Shown: positions 34,853 to 47,729, numbered from the stretch's first letter. The stretch: DNA of 64,000 nucleotides from Alnus glutinosa (GCF_958979055.1 NC_084891.1:26931501-26995500), one strand, 5' to 3'. Numbers and translations: made by a program. Notes: generated by a model not told the origin, from the letters alone.

Positions 34853-36021
34853 TATACGGGACAAAAACGGTGACGTTTGGGACCTCGGAAGACCGAGATT
34901 TCTCGGAACATGGCCGAATCTAAGGGGAGTTGCCGATATTCGGCCCGGTATGTGGCATATATCCATCGGAAGGTATTGTAGCTTCTACACAATAATACAA
35001 GTATCAGTTCGGAATGTTGAGCTTTTGAAGAGGGTGGAGTGTATCCAACCGCTTCAACCGCCTGTGCCACCGTTAAGTAGCATAGGCTCGGGTCGTCTTC
35101 AAGTATTGTTGGCCCAAGATCAGCCCATTCTTGGCAGGCGGATCCAAAACTCAATTTTGGTCCATATGAGCTTTCATCACATGCCTTAGATGCCTAGGTT
35201 AAGCTCACAGTATTAAGATTGGAGTAATTCTATAAAATACAATTTTAATTTTATAAATATTTCACAATATTAATGTTACATATCTAACTAATCGATTTAT
35301 CATTTTTAAAATAATAATAATAATAAAAAATCATATATTAGTTGGGATTGCCATATTAACATTGTGTGATAAAAAAGTGGATTTAATATTTATTTTAAAA
35401 TTGTGTTTGTATCCAAGTATAATGACTTCTTCTTTTTTTAATATTTTTTGAAAAAAAAAAACTGTTTTGGATATTATTTTATGTAAGATTATTATTATTT
35501 TTCAACGGTCTATAAAATTGCAATATGTCTCTAAAATATGTAAAAATACATAATTAAATTTTTAATAGCATATGAGAAACACATATTTGTTTTTAATAGC
35601 ATTAATACAGCCTTAAAAAAAACATGTACTTGTCCGAATAACACTGGGCATGCACTCACTTTGGTCCCTGCCATTTGCTTAGACGACTCAAGTAGTGAGG
35701 GGAAAAAAAGGCCTAACAATGAATTAAAAAATCACACACAAATTGGTACCCCCAAATCTGAATATACAAATTTACAAAAACTAGAGGAAATAAATAAAAC
35801 ATAAGGTACGTGTCACTACTTTGTTTAACTTCACATGCTATATAACATGGTTATATAGCATATATGTGAAGTTCTAGAGTAACCAGGGTTGAGCATAGTT
35901 CATTAGTTACACAAAGGGTAAATTATAATTAGCATTAATTCTAGAATAAGGTAATTAAGGGACAAATTAAAAAGTCAAGAAACATATATAGGGCACGTGC
36001 AGTTTATTCTCATCCCAGCAA
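34853..36021. other. Promoter of the Rossmann gene and intergenic MITE
   Basis: Immediately upstream of 34852 the sequence is GC-richer with GGTGACGTTTGGG and CCTCGGAAG words, a plausible TATA-less promoter. At about 35224-35415 an AT-rich imperfect inverted repeat (TTCACAATATTAATGTTACA against the complement of AACATTGTGTGATAA) looks like a small MITE. No coding sequence is supported; frames over 34611-35189 are shadows of exons 1 and 2 of the Rossmann gene. Confidence 0.55.
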
Positions 36022-36093
36022 CTAATTCTGTGCCGTATGTGGTTGATCCACAGCTAGCTAATTCTGTGCCGTGTGTGGTTGATCACCTAGTCC
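36022..36093. repeat. 36-bp tandem duplication across a stop codon
   Basis: Two adjacent 36-bp units (36022-36057 and 36058-36093), both containing ATTCTGTGCCGT and TGGTTGATC. The inner copy encodes the last residues and stop of the minus-strand membrane-protein gene; the other is now in its 3' UTR and would encode nearly the same tail (DQPHTAQN and stop). Confidence 0.85.
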
Positions 36094-36762
36094 TGCCACC
36101 AATTTAGCATTTCGCATGCTTTGATGATCAAAACATTGAATTTCGCTCTGAAGACTACCGTCGATGCCTTCTCCAACAGAGGCTGAGACTGGATCACGAA
36201 CATCGATGCCAACTTGTGCTGCTTCGTTTTCACGCTGCTGAGGATCGGCCGTTGCCGTTGCCGTTGGACCAATATTAGCCTCTGCTTGCTGATCAGGCCG
36301 ATCAGTTGCTGAAAGCCATCGATGATATGCTTGGGTGGGGATCAAGGCCAAGGAGGCCAAGACAAAAGCAACCAGTGTAAATATGTACGTGGGTCCATGG
36401 TCCCTATAAACAAAATCCACGACAGCAACAACGAAGTGGCATATCACAAAAACAGAGGAGCAAACGTCGCATACAACTTCAGGCGCCCAACTTGGCTGCC
36501 CATTTTCATGTTTAGGCCAGAAATAGAATCCAACGCGTCCAAATGCCAAGCTTCTGTCTTTAAATTTGATATGGACATCCCAAAATGTGAAGAAACAACT
36601 GTCCATGGTCAGAAAGATTGCAGCAAGCTTGTCAAAACGAGTATTGTCACCAATAAGCTCCATAGCCAACGTGATCAACTCGAAGACCCAGGCCAACACC
36701 GCGGTAGCTCTAAAGCTTTTGCGGATTATCAGTAAACGCCGGATCATATTCTGGCTTGCCAT
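36058..36762 (-). CDS. Four-helix membrane protein of unknown function
   Basis: A single coding exon of 234 residues on the minus strand. The ATG at 36762 lies about 18 bases inside an exon with a good acceptor (TCTGCAG at about 36781), so a spliced leader is likely. Four hydrophobic stretches can be seen at about 18-37, 45-62, 95-118 and 124-143, with Cys-rich VVCDVCSSVFVICHF in the third. The last 80 residues are hydrophilic with Ala/Thr- and Gln/Glu-rich segments and probably disordered. I do not recognise the family; it has the look of a small plant-specific membrane protein family. A 36-bp tandem duplication covers its stop codon (see 36022-36093). Codon usage and length make it a real gene, but function is open. 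Confidence 0.75.
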   Translation of the reverse strand: MASQNMIRRLLIIRKSFRATAVLAWVFELITLAMELIGDNTRFDKLAAIFLTMDSCFFTFWDVHIKFKDRSLAFGRVGFYFWPKHENGQPSWAPEVVCDVCSSVFVICHFVVAVVDFVYRDHGPTYIFTLVAFVLASLALIPTQAYHRWLSATDRPDQQAEANIGPTATATADPQQRENEAAQVGIDVRDPVSASVGEGIDGSLQSEIQCFDHQSMRNAKLVAGLGDQPHTAQN

Positions 36763-37608
36763 CTATATATGTGTAGTACCTGCAGAGATTAAGAACAAGA
36801 AGTGGAAGAATCATGAGATCCAAAGGCTACAAAGTACTGCTTGGATGCATCTACGTACATGCAAACGCATAATCTGATCAAACTAACCATCCATATATAA
36901 AGCAACTAGAAGAATCAAACTACTAAGAAATGCAAAGGAATGCATGGGAATATTGCGGAGGCATCCATGAGAAATACTTTTAAAACTAATGATCGAAGAT
37001 ATATTGGTATTCCTGTTATCTTGAAGAAGTAGCTAGTGCAGTGGGAGACTGGAGTGGTTGAAGATGGAGGGTTAAAGGAGAAGCTGGGACTATTCGATCT
37101 GGAGAGCTTATGGCCCCTCTAAATATTAACCACCATATACCCGAGCAAAATAACTAACTAAATTCTAATATAATAGTAATTTTAAAAGCCGACAACATCA
37201 TCTTAATTTGGAGGATAAAATGGGGACATGAATCATATTTATAGCAATATTCTTCGTGTTTTATAGAGGTTGCCAAATGCCAATCTATGAGTAGGGTACA
37301 TGCTATGTATTCATTTTAAATTCTATGGTAATTTTAAAAGTCACATCATTTTTAGAGAAATAAAAGTGAAACATGAGTCTTATTTATAGCATTACTCATG
37401 TTTTATAGAAGTTGCCAATCCATGATTGGCATATGCTATCTATCCATTGTATTTTTTTTTTTTTTTGGTCTAAGAGATACAAATCCATTTAGTTAAACTT
37501 CTTCTGATTTTATTTTGTTGGAGTTCATGTGTGAGTACCGATTTCTACATCGGAGGAATGTGAAAATGTATTATTATATGGTTGGTATAAAGTGTTTTTT
37601 TTTTTTTT
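36763..37608. other. Probable leader region of the membrane-protein gene
   Basis: The spliced leader exon of the 36058-36762 gene should lie here, perhaps in the less AT-rich sequence at 37020-37110, but no exon boundary is certain. A block at about 37510-37575 (GTACCGATTTCTACATCGG) contains a small perfect inverted repeat. Nothing else is supported. Confidence 0.4.
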
Positions 37609-37760
37609 TTTTAATTTAGTCTATTAAATTGACATATATTCTTAGAACATGTAATTCTTACATTCATTTTTAATAGAATTAATAGAGGAATGACAGATGT
37701 TCTTATATGCATTTTTAAAAATGCATATGTACATGCTCAATTTAATAGACTAGATTAAAG
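37609..37760. mobile_element. Foldback MITE, TTTAGTCTATTAAATTGA family
   Basis: TTTAGTCTATTAAATTGACA on the left pairs with the complement of CAATTTAATAGACTAGATTA on the right. Internally, AGAACATGTAATTC and ATGCATTTTTAAAAATGCAT also pair. A second copy of the family is at 43683-43860. Confidence 0.65.
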
Positions 37761-38258
37761 ATATTTTAACCACCCTAATTTTAAAGAAAACTTAATCTAT
37801 ATAAGGTCGGTTCAAAGCTCATTAGTTCGAAAACTTGGTGTTGGCCTCCTGTATAAAAGTACCATATATGAGACAGCATAATCAGTTGGAATCGTGTATA
37901 AACATGTCGTGAAATAATGAAAGTTAATGGTTAAAATCTTATTATTTTCTTATATTGAAATTAAACTCACCCATTAAGGGGTTAAAAAAAAAAAAAAAAA
38001 AAACCTTACACACTTCAAGTGATTTTTTGGTTAATCTTTTGTCTAATGTACATCCCGATCAGTGTCATGCCAAAATACAATGGCGGGAAGAGTTTTTATG
38101 CATGCACCTTAATAAGAGGATAAGAGTAATGAGTAACGCCTACAATTTTTTTACAATTTGTTAATACATATTAGCATATAGTTAAAGTTACTAAAAAGAG
38201 TTTAAAATCATTCAATCACATGCTAACATGTGTCAACTAATTATAAAAGATTAAGGGT

Positions 38259-38528
38259 GCGTTTGGGATTGCGATTTCGTGGGCAAAAAGTGTAATTTTA
38301 AACCAAATCTCAGAAAATGAATCGTTTAAAAAATTGCGATTTTGAAAAGCAGAACGCAGAAAACTATTTTTTCAAATCGCAAATAAAATGATACTTTTTT
38401 GAAAACGTAAAATTTTAAAGGTCAAATTATAATTTTACCAAACGTTTAACTGTGTTTTTAAAAATCACTTTTTCAAATCACACATTTTAAAATCATTATT
38501 TTAAAATCGCAAGCCCAAACCAACCTTA
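38259..38528 (+). mobile_element. MITE, reference copy of the GTTTGGGATTGCGATTT family
   Basis: The termini GGGTGCGTTTGGGATTGCG and, in complement, AAGGTTGGTTTGGGCTTGCG are inverted. The interior is built of GCGATTT, AATCGCA and TTTTAAAA words. Other members lie at 309-624, 12780-13063 and 49259-49485. Non-coding. Confidence 0.72.
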
Positions 38529-39364
38529 ACTCTAACATGAAAAGTGCTTATGCGGTATTATAACAAAAAAACCGACATTATTAGTGAACGTTAGTCTGTA
38601 AGAAACTTTTACTTAAAAGTTACTCGTAAATAAAACGACAAAGGGCCTTCATAAAGATGGGATCCAATCAAACGAGGAAATGGGTAGATAGGCCTAATTG
38701 GCGGTCCAATAAAGGATCGAGCGGTCAAAAACTGATTTACCTTGGGCTCTGGGGCCATGCATCAAAAGAAAACTTTCACATGCCCTATCGGGTCCTAAGA
38801 GATTTTAAGGGGCTATTTACTTGTTCCATTGGAAATTGTTGTTGGTTAGAGATGTAATTGCCGCTTTCATTACAGGGCTAGAACAGACAAAACTCACCAA
38901 AGCAAAGCAATAGCAGTCACCAATTTGTATAAAAAGCAACAAATGGGAGAAATTTCCGCACCTATAAACGGGGGAAAAATAAGAAAGTCTTTATGACAGG
39001 AGTGTAAGTGTGTAACTATAAATAATTTAGGTGCATGTGTGAGGGAGTTAAAAAAAGACTTTAAGGAGATAAAAAAAAAAAATTAATTAATTAATTTTGA
39101 AGGATTTGTATTATAAAAATAAAAAATAAATAAAATTTTGGAGGAATTTTAAATTTTTGGTGGAATGTAAGTAGTTTAAACCCTGTCAAGAGGGACAGTT
39201 TTCTTCTAAAGATACCAATTTAATAGAATGAATTAGAAAAAAAAATCTTTAGTTCGATTTGTTTTTTTAAAAAAAAAAAAAAATTGTCAAATTTAGATTA
39301 ATCTTTAAAATTCTGCGTTTTCAAAAAAACATTATGTTATTTACAATTTGAAAAAGCAAATTTC

Positions 39365-42300
39365 TCTTCGAGAAAAGTTGCAAAAATAAAAGCTCGGAGT
39401 CTTTGGACCAGTAAAGTCTATGGCCCAATGATCTGTAAATTGTTATGGGTCATTGGAAGGGATTTTTGGGCCATAAAACCTTGCTGCTAAGATTCAACTT
39501 TCAAGTAAAAAAATAATAAAAAGAAAAGAAAAGAAAAGAAAAAAAAAACACTAGAAACCTTTAAAACAACAGGGTCTAAAAGTCTGAGGGAGCTTACACA
39601 AACAATCACCTATAACTTGTAAGGAAGCAACATAGGTAAACAAAACTAGAAGATTACATTAAAAAAATCCTAAGATCCAGCTAGCTAGAGAATGATTAAC
39701 GGGAGAGTCACGGACACCCTTGAAGCAATTAACTTTGGACATAACCTAAAACATCATCTCATAAACAAATGTAACAACAAAACCCATGTTTTTTTTTTTT
39801 TTATTTTTTTTTTTTTATAATTAAACAATCTAGCATTTCTCATTGAGCTTACATAACAACCATCATGTTAGCAAATGTGTTCATAGCTAGTGACTGGTGC
39901 AAGTAGGTCTCATAAACAAATTTTATTTTTTATTTTTTATTATTATTTTATTTTTTCAAATTACAGGAATCGAGATCCAAATAGCCAAAAGCTCTGTGAA
40001 GTCTGAAGAAAGAAATGATCCACCAATCGTTGAGCAACAAGTAACTAAGAAACAGCAAGACGAATTAAAGAGCAATGAATATCCTGGAAAAAAAGATTCC
40101 TCCAGGCCACACGCACAGGCACAGCTAGTAAATGTAAATGACCGGCCAATTAATAAGAGGGGCCAGGGATGTTACATTACGTATTTTTTGTTTGTAATGA
40201 TTTTGTGAGATTAGTTTCTAGCCTAATATATCATACCAGCACCATAAAGATGTAAATAAAAAAGATAGTAATATTAAGATAGCAATTATTTGCTCCGTAG
40301 TAATAATGTTAAGACAAATTAAATATAATATTAAGATATTTTTTAAACTTAATTTGCGACTAAATTAGAATAACTGATCATTTAAGAACGAAATTAAAAT
40401 CTAACACATAATTTTGGTATCAAAGCTTTATTTTAAGTTAAATTACTAGAAAATGCTTGCGATACTACAATTTTTACTACTACAACTTTCTTATAAACCA
40501 AAACGACAATTCACATTTTATGAAAATAAATGTCGTGTGCATTGCCACGTCAGTTTGTAAATGTAATAAGTAGCATGTGGAGTACTGCCATGTACGTGAC
40601 AATTTTCATTTTAGAGGCATACGTGATAAATGTCACGTGAACTGTTATGTCAGTTCGTAAGGGACTTGGCTCGAGACTTGAGTGGTAAGGTATAAGGTCA
40701 GACTCATTACCTTGAGTCCACACAATTCATCCTTACAGCCATGCCTGTGGGCAAAATCTAACTTTTACCAAATTAGTGTGGACAGCTCGTTAAAAGAAAA
40801 AAAAATTAATAATAATAATTATTTATGCCCTCAACTTTGGGCTACAACTGCCACGGATTAATCCAACAACCTACTTCCACCTAAATCTATCTGCCAATAA
40901 ATGAAGAACTAGAAACGGACTGCAACCCTTTTTTTGCTGCTGGAAAATTACCTTGGTATATGGACACGTATGTTTTTGTCCTGTACTTTTATATTAAATA
41001 CTTCTTCTTGATCGAGAGATCAGGTCTGCTTCTGCTTTTCAAGAAGAATTCTAATACAAGAGTCAATCAAAACCAGCTTGACTTCTTTTGTTTCGTTTTC
41101 GAAAGATTTTGAGCTGACTACCTTAACTGCTTGAAGCGAAAATCTCTGTCAAGAAAAATACAAATGGAAGACAACATTATGAATTTAGTTGTGGTTGGAG
41201 TCATTTCATGGACAACAGCTTTTGTGTTAACAAGGAGGATGTTCCCAAAGCGCTCGTTTGATTTCAGCAACCGAGTTGTTTCTACAATTCATGCAACTTT
41301 AGCTGTAATATTATCGTCTCTCTCCGTTCAAGATTGGAGCTGCCCAGCTTGCCCTTTGGCTTCAAAAGCTTCCCCAAAGCAGGTATAGATCTAACTATCT
41401 AAGCGTGAGTAAATTAATTAGTAGACATATATATATATATGTTAATCATTATTTTTCTTAATATAACTCTTCTTTGATGGTGGATCTTGAACACTCATGA
41501 GCAGATGCAAACTCTGGTAGTGAGCCTTTCTTATATGATGTATGATTTAGTATGTAGCTCCTTTGACAAGCGAATCAGTCTCGACAATTCGATCCACCAT
41601 CTGGTCAGCATCGTCGGATTTGGAGCAGTCCTGGCCTATGGGAGGGTATTCATCCTTAAACATGCTTACTTATCCTGTTCCTATAATTAATTTTGTGCTT
41701 ACATGACATTGCATGTTGCATTTTGAAACACAGGAGTAATTTGTTTTAGGGAGTACTGTTTTTTTTTTTTTTTTTTTTTTTTGAAAATGTATTCTTATAT
41801 GACATAAAAGGTGAAAGTTGTTTTGTGTTTTGAGTTGTTTGTTATGTATTTATCTCAAAGAACATAAACCAATATCATTTACAAACATGGCCTTGATTCT
41901 TTAGAATTCTTATAGCATTTCCCATCATTGTTTTCAAATTAAAATGGTTGGAATATATTAAGCCATATTCTTATTAATTTGTGTTTAGTATTAAGATGAT
42001 AAATGTTGAATTGATAAAATTAAAGATACTGATATGACTACAAGTACTCTACACCATAGATTATCTCAAAAAAATTTAAGGATCCAAATTCCTTGAAAGT
42101 GGATTGGGAATTGCAAACTCATGATAATTTTTCCCCCCTAAATGTTTGAATATATACCCTATTAGAGGTCACTAGTATATATATTCTTCCATAATTTTTT
42201 ATTTAATATTTGATGATTATGTAATCTCATAATGAAGTAAAGAGATGAAAGTAGAGAAAGAGAGGCTTGAAAATTATGCGGCCTACATCTATAGGTGAAA

Positions 42301-43345
42301 GCCTTTAAAAGTTAAATATTTTCTTGATCTCTTTGACGGTGTATAAATCTCTATATATTTATATAGCTTTACTTGTGATTTGAATAATTTAATTTAAATA
42401 CAAACAAATCTATTAAATTAAGGGATTTAATTACCTTAATTTAGAGTAACCAAATCATCATTTACCATAAACGATTTCTATCATTATCGATGATAATTTA
42501 TTGGAAGCTGATAGACGTAACTTTATCATTTCTACCAATTATTCGTTGCAAAACTTTTCTTGGGCTTTTGCGTGCGTACTTCTTCAACTCCAAGTATTAA
42601 TGTCATCCTATTTTGTGTATGTAGGGTGCATCGGAGGTGGTGGCTGCATTATGGGTAAGCGAAATCTCGAGCCCCTTCCTCCACATGAGAGAGCTCCTCA
42701 AAGAGTTTGGATACAGGGACACAGACCTTAATTTGGCAGCCGATGTGAGTTCAATAATGTGCTAATTAATTAGATAAATGTTGCTTTTTTGCAGGATTAG
42801 TGTAAAATTTTCTTAAGTTTGAATTTGGATTTTGAGATATTACGGGAGGCATAATGATAAAAGACAATCTCCATTAATCTGCCTAACATCTCTTTTTACA
42901 GATTTTGTTTGCAGTGATATTTACATTGGGTAGGATGGTTGGTGGACCTTATGTCACCTACACGACTTTGTCTGCTAGCAATCCGTTTGTCATAAAGGTA
43001 AATTTTGGATTCTTGAACTCCTAATATACTCTATCGTGCTCCAAACCTTTGGGCGCGCTGTACGTAATTTCCTTTTATTAATGTGTCTTCTCCACGTTGT
43101 TTTTAGGCAATGGCATTGAGCTTGCAGCTGGTTAGTGCCTTCTGGCTCTACAAAATCATGAGGATGGTGAAGTACAAATTGACCAAGAGGGCATCTTCAA
43201 GTACTGTTGCACCAAAAAATTGAACTGGGCAGGAAAGTCGAAGTCGTGGCTCTCGAATCTCGATCGCCATGCTATTGCTCCACGGCCAACCTCATTGCGG
43301 TGATGTTTATGTAGTTGACATTTAGTGACCAAGACATTTAGTGTA
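39365..43345 (+). repeat. Tandem duplication unit A (contains TLC gene 1)
   Basis: This unit aligns with unit B (44440-49995) over its 5' flank (TCTATGGCCCAATGATCTG, then CACAAACAATCACCTA, then CGAATTAAAGAGCAATGAAT), all five exons and the 3' flank (CCAACCTCATTGCGGTGATG). It lacks the AT-rich insertion seen upstream of gene 2. A tRNA-like or SINE-like scrap lies at about 40665-40800. Confidence 0.88.
41164..43223 (+). CDS. TLC-domain membrane protein, tandem copy 1
   Basis: Five exons: 41164-41382, 41505-41645, 42625-42744, 42902-42997 and 43107-43223. All are in phase 0 and give 230 residues. It is a TRAM/LAG1/CLN8 (TLC) domain protein with about six to seven membrane helices. The family signature is visible as VVSTIHATLAVILSSLSVQDW, the His pair at 104-105 in DNSIHHLVSIVGF, LWVSEISSPFLHMRELLKE and KIMRMVKYKLTKR at the C-terminus. 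TLC proteins sit in the ER or other endomembranes and act in lipid sensing, synthesis or transport; the substrate here is unknown. The start matches the start in copy 2. At the exon 2-3 junction it reads Gly-Ala-Ser-Glu where copy 2 has Cys-Gly-Ser-Glu, so copy 2 looks more ancestral. It ends with eight extra residues relative to copy 2. Confidence 0.9.
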
Positions 43346-44439
43346 ATTTTGAGTGTTATTAGACAGAATAATAAAAGTCAACCTGCCAAAAGTTGAGGAC
43401 TCTTGCCGACCTCATGGGTTGTAGTGCAAGCTTGAATAGGGGTCTTCCTAGCTTGACGTACCTCTTTAACGACATTTGTAAAATTTAACAATTTATAAGT
43501 CATAGAACTAGAATTTAAAAAAAAAGGTCTTTATCAAGAGTCAAAGGCGGAAGTCATAGAACTAGAATTTTAAGTGTGGGGTAAAAAAAATGAATGGTTT
43601 GTATCATAAATAACACAATTTTGGCCGGGGGCAATTTAAAATTTTGGAGAGTAGTTCCACCCCGATCGAGAGGGACAAATTTTTCCTCCAACAAAAAATT
43701 TCCTTAGACCAATCTATTAAATTAGTTTTTGTCTTTAGAACGTGTAATTTTTACTATAACATGTAATTACCACATGCATTTTGAAAAAATGTATGTGAGA
43801 ATCAAATACTATAACAATATATGTTAGTTTAATAGATTGAATTGATTTTTATTTTTTAATCCAGTTCGAAAGAAAAATTAGTCTAATGAGAGTGCATGAA
43901 GACACAAATGAGATCAAATTGGTTAAAAATGCCCTAAAAAGATTTGGTAGTGACTTTGACGACAAGCTCGCTCTCTTGATTTACTGCTTTAGTCTCTGCT
44001 TGGGGAGCCGGCCAGGAAACATTCCTATTCCTTGACCAACTGACCAAGATAATTTATGCGTTATTATGTTAGTAGTAGAAAAATTATTATAATTAATGTT
44101 GCTTAGTAGACTCTGATACAATTGTCATATAATTGTAATGATGCATGTAACAAAGAAAATCAATCATGAATTATTTTTGTTTTTTTACAAGTATGTGTTT
44201 ATCAAATGACTAATTTTTACTGCAACATCATCAAGTTGTATGCTTAGTTAATCTACTAAAATAGTACTACACAATTAGTGTAATTATTCAAAGTAAATCT
44301 ATCTAACTCATTGTCCACTTGACATAGATTTGATTCACAATGCAAAATTGCACCGTTGAAAGTTGAAACTAATTGGCCTGCGGAGGTGCTAACTGCTAAG
44401 CGTAATTGCCCAATTACAAACAAATAAACAAAGGCCTCT
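43346..44439. other. Spacer between the TLC duplication units
   Basis: Contains a MITE at about 43683-43860 (CAATCTATTAAATTAG and its complement, same family as 37609-37760). A short local repeat of GTCATAGAACTAGAATTT occurs at about 43499 and 43553. No exon is present. Confidence 0.55.
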
Positions 44440-45351
44440 TCAAGGAAAGTTGCAAAATGAAAGCTTGGACCTGTAAAGTCTATGGCCCAATGATCTGCAA
44501 ATTGTAATGGGTCATACACTCATAGGTAAGGATTTTTAGGCCCACAAATCCTTGTGGCTAAGATTCATTAATTGGCTTAATATGACACTAATTTACAAGG
44601 TTTTGGATTTAATCCGAACAGCAAAATTGTTAGGGATTTCTGTCTAATTTACAAAAGTTAAAAAAGCATGTCTTACATCCGGTTTACCGGTTGCTGTTCA
44701 AGTCAATTTTTTTAATTTTATTTAATAAGTAAGAATTAATTTATTAAAAAAACTCAAGGAAGGCAACAAAAAAATAAAATAAAAAAATACAAAAAACCTT
44801 TAAATGCCCGACTGCCTAAAAGTCCGAGGAAGCATACACAAACAATCACCTACACCGAAGCAACATGGGTAAATAAAACTAAAAGATTACATTAGAAAAA
44901 CCTCAAAATTCAGCTAGAGAATGGTTTACCGGTGAATTACAGACACTTTTGAAAGAGTTAACTTTTGACCTAACTTAAAACATAATATCATACCAAAAGT
45001 CTTTTTTTTTTTCTTCTTTTTTCCTTGAAATCTAGCATTTCTCATAAAGCTTAAATAGCAACCATCATGTTTGGCTAACGATTTGCTATAATGCAAAAGT
45101 GTTCGTGGTGACCGGTGCAGTTTTCTGTGCCTTATTTTTCGCCTAAACATATGTTTATTTCATGCTTAATTTCTGTAAAGATTGTTTAAAAAGAAAAATA
45201 ATTTAATTTCATTCTTTCTCTTTCTCAAAAAAAAAAAAATGTACCTTTTATTTAATTCTTAATCCTCCATTAATGATCTCTTCTTTAAAACCAAGCAACA
45301 AAACGACTCTTTTAACTATTCTGAATCTATTTTACTTTAAAAAATGTTAGA

Positions 45352-45470
45352 TTTACAACACCAATACAACAACTACACAACAACCCCTCACAAAATTCTC
45401 CTAAACTGTGTGGAGTCCACCCTCATGTAAGGGGCTGTTGTGCAGTTGTTGTAATGATGTAGTGCAAGAA
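45352..45470. mobile_element. Decayed foldback MITE, relative of 14139-14257
   Basis: TTACAACACCAATACAACAAC and ACAACAACCCCTCAC on the left pair imperfectly with GGGGCTGTTGTGCAGTTGTTG on the right. The centre retains GTGGAGTCCACCCTCATGT, resembling the GGGCCCACCCCATGTGAGAG of the near-perfect hairpin at 14 kb. Confidence 0.6.
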
Positions 45471-46918
45471 TCAAATCCCATTATCAAAATTACTAGACAA
45501 CAAAATTGCTGAGATCTCATCCCTCTTTAAAGAAAGAAATGATACACTAGTCGTTGATCAACAACTAATTAAGAACCGGCAGCACGAATTAAAGAGCAAT
45601 GAATATCATTTCACTTGAAATGAGGTGCATCCCCCATATGGGCCATATATTTCCCTACTCCCCGGCCACTTCGACGCGCACAGCTAACAAATGTAAATGA
45701 CCAATTAATAAGAGGGGCCAGGGATGTTGTTGTTGAGAGGTCCGGATAGCATTAATTAGCTGGAAAATGTGTAAGGCCAATGTCTTACCAATAGTAGTAA
45801 ACTTTTGATTTTATTTTTTTTTTTAATTTTTTAATTTTTTAGTTTAGAGCAGGGTACAAAACTTAATTAGTACGTGTTGGAATTATCATTTTTTGACTTC
45901 TGACAGATGATGGTCAAAAGTTGAGTTGACCTTCTAAGCCGACTTGCATCTCAGGGATATACTGAGCCAAACCGACACTGATAATGGTACTCGATTCGAA
46001 AGTTCATGCTCGATCTAATAACACTATTGTAACGATTTAACTGTTGCAGAAACGAATTCGACACAAACTTAAAATTAGTAAGTTGGGATCGAAAAGTTTG
46101 ACACGTTTAATTAAATAAGTTAGATTAAAGTTAACATATATATATAGTCTTATACTCATACAAGGCTGATTCGATATATTTTAAAGCCTAAGGCCATAAG
46201 TTTAAGTGAGATATTTTTTTATATTTAAATATTAATTAAATTAAATTTATTTTAAATATATTATATATATATATATATGTCAATTAGAGAACTTTCTTCT
46301 ATTTGAAAAATATATTTTAAAACTTTTATTAATAACTTATTAGATATAGAATGACTTATCACTTGATTCAAAGACATGAAATAATCAGATTTAAAAAAAA
46401 AAATAAAGAGAAAAATGGAAATAAGTTATATAAAAATTGATGTGTAAATAGAATATAACGCAGAAAAAATTGTTGGACATTGACGACTCACAGAGAGTGT
46501 AATTCTATCTATTATGCACAACGGAAACAATGAGAATTTATGTACTTTGAATACATTTCATATTTTTCTAAACATTCAATTCAAATAAATGTTGGAGAAA
46601 AAATTATGCACGTTGGACTAATTTCATGAACGTAAAAATTGAACTTTGAAAAAGAGTAAATAAGTTGAACTTTTCAAGAATTAATGGTTGTTTTTTTCTA
46701 AATGTGAATAATGAGACTTTCAATTTGTAATTAATTTTACTATGATTGAGTGTCTTAGTTAGAAACTATTTATTAAACTTTCACCATATTAGAGTCTTAA
46801 AATTTGTTTTGAAAATAACCTTAATTTATTGTACAATTATTAAGTGTGAGCCTTGATTAAAGAGTATTTAATCAACTTTTTACCATATTAGAGATTTAAA
46901 ATACTTTTTTGAGCCTTA

Positions 46919-46921
<3 letters not shown>

Positions 46922-46988
<67 letters not shown>
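46922..46988. repeat. (TA)n microsatellite
   Basis: Alternating TA tract of about 67 bp in the sequence upstream of TLC gene 2. It is followed at about 47033 by a G run of about a dozen bases. Confidence 0.95.
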
Positions 46989-46991
<3 letters not shown>

Positions 46992-47729
46992 ATAATTATT
47001 AGTTGGAGGCCTTAGGCAACCACCAAGAGTGAGGGGGGGGGGGGGAGGGGTGTTCTTATTCTTATTAATTCTCTTCTCTCTTTAATGATGAATGGAAAAG
47101 CTAGGTAGGTTTTCCTTTACTACGGCTCACGGGCTCGATGTGGCAAGAGCTTGAACGTACACTGAGCTCTAAAATGTTCAAGTGGCTTTAAAAAGCGAAT
47201 AAAGTACTTAATTAATTCAAACTGTTGGGAAGTGGAATCATCTGCATGCCTTCTTACACACAGCATCTCAGTTATATGGCCGGGGGCATTACTCATGAAG
47301 GAATGTCATATTTTACGGGAATCAATGCTACATGAATTGTCACGCAAGTTTGCCTAATGTAGTAATTATTAATACGTGGACGGCAACGTAACGGCTTATA
47401 TTTTAATGACTAGCCGGCCAGCAGCACCCTTAAATTATTTTGTGCGCTCAACTTTGGACCAGAAGCCTAGAACTGCGGGCCACGGATGAACAACCTAATT
47501 ATTCCACCTAAATGTAACTGCTAATAAATGTACAACTAGAAACGGATTGCTACCCTTTTTGCTGCTAAAATCATCAAGGTCTGAAAGCTAACCTAATTAT
47601 ATCTTCTCGAGAGATTGGAAATTAACAGGTCTGCTTTTGCTTTTCATGCTTCTTTGTTTTGTTTTCGAAAGATTTTGGGCTGATCGACTACCTTTTGATC
47701 ACAGCTTGAAGTGAAAAGAAAAAATATAA

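Noticed and set aside
34611-35189. Plus-strand frame of 192 residues
   Set aside because: Antisense to exons 1 and 2 and the promoter of the Rossmann gene; no domain.
36322-36877. Plus-strand frames of 137 and 103 residues
   Set aside because: Antisense shadows of the membrane-protein gene.
39897-40208. Lys/Gln-rich plus-strand frame of 103 residues upstream of TLC copy 1
   Set aside because: The duplicate sequence in unit B has stops and length changes, so coding sense is not conserved; treated as promoter-side sequence.
45985-46165. Possible third hAT MITE
   Set aside because: Internal words such as GACACGTTTAATTAAAT match the family, but neither terminus is convincing; kept only as a relic within unit B.
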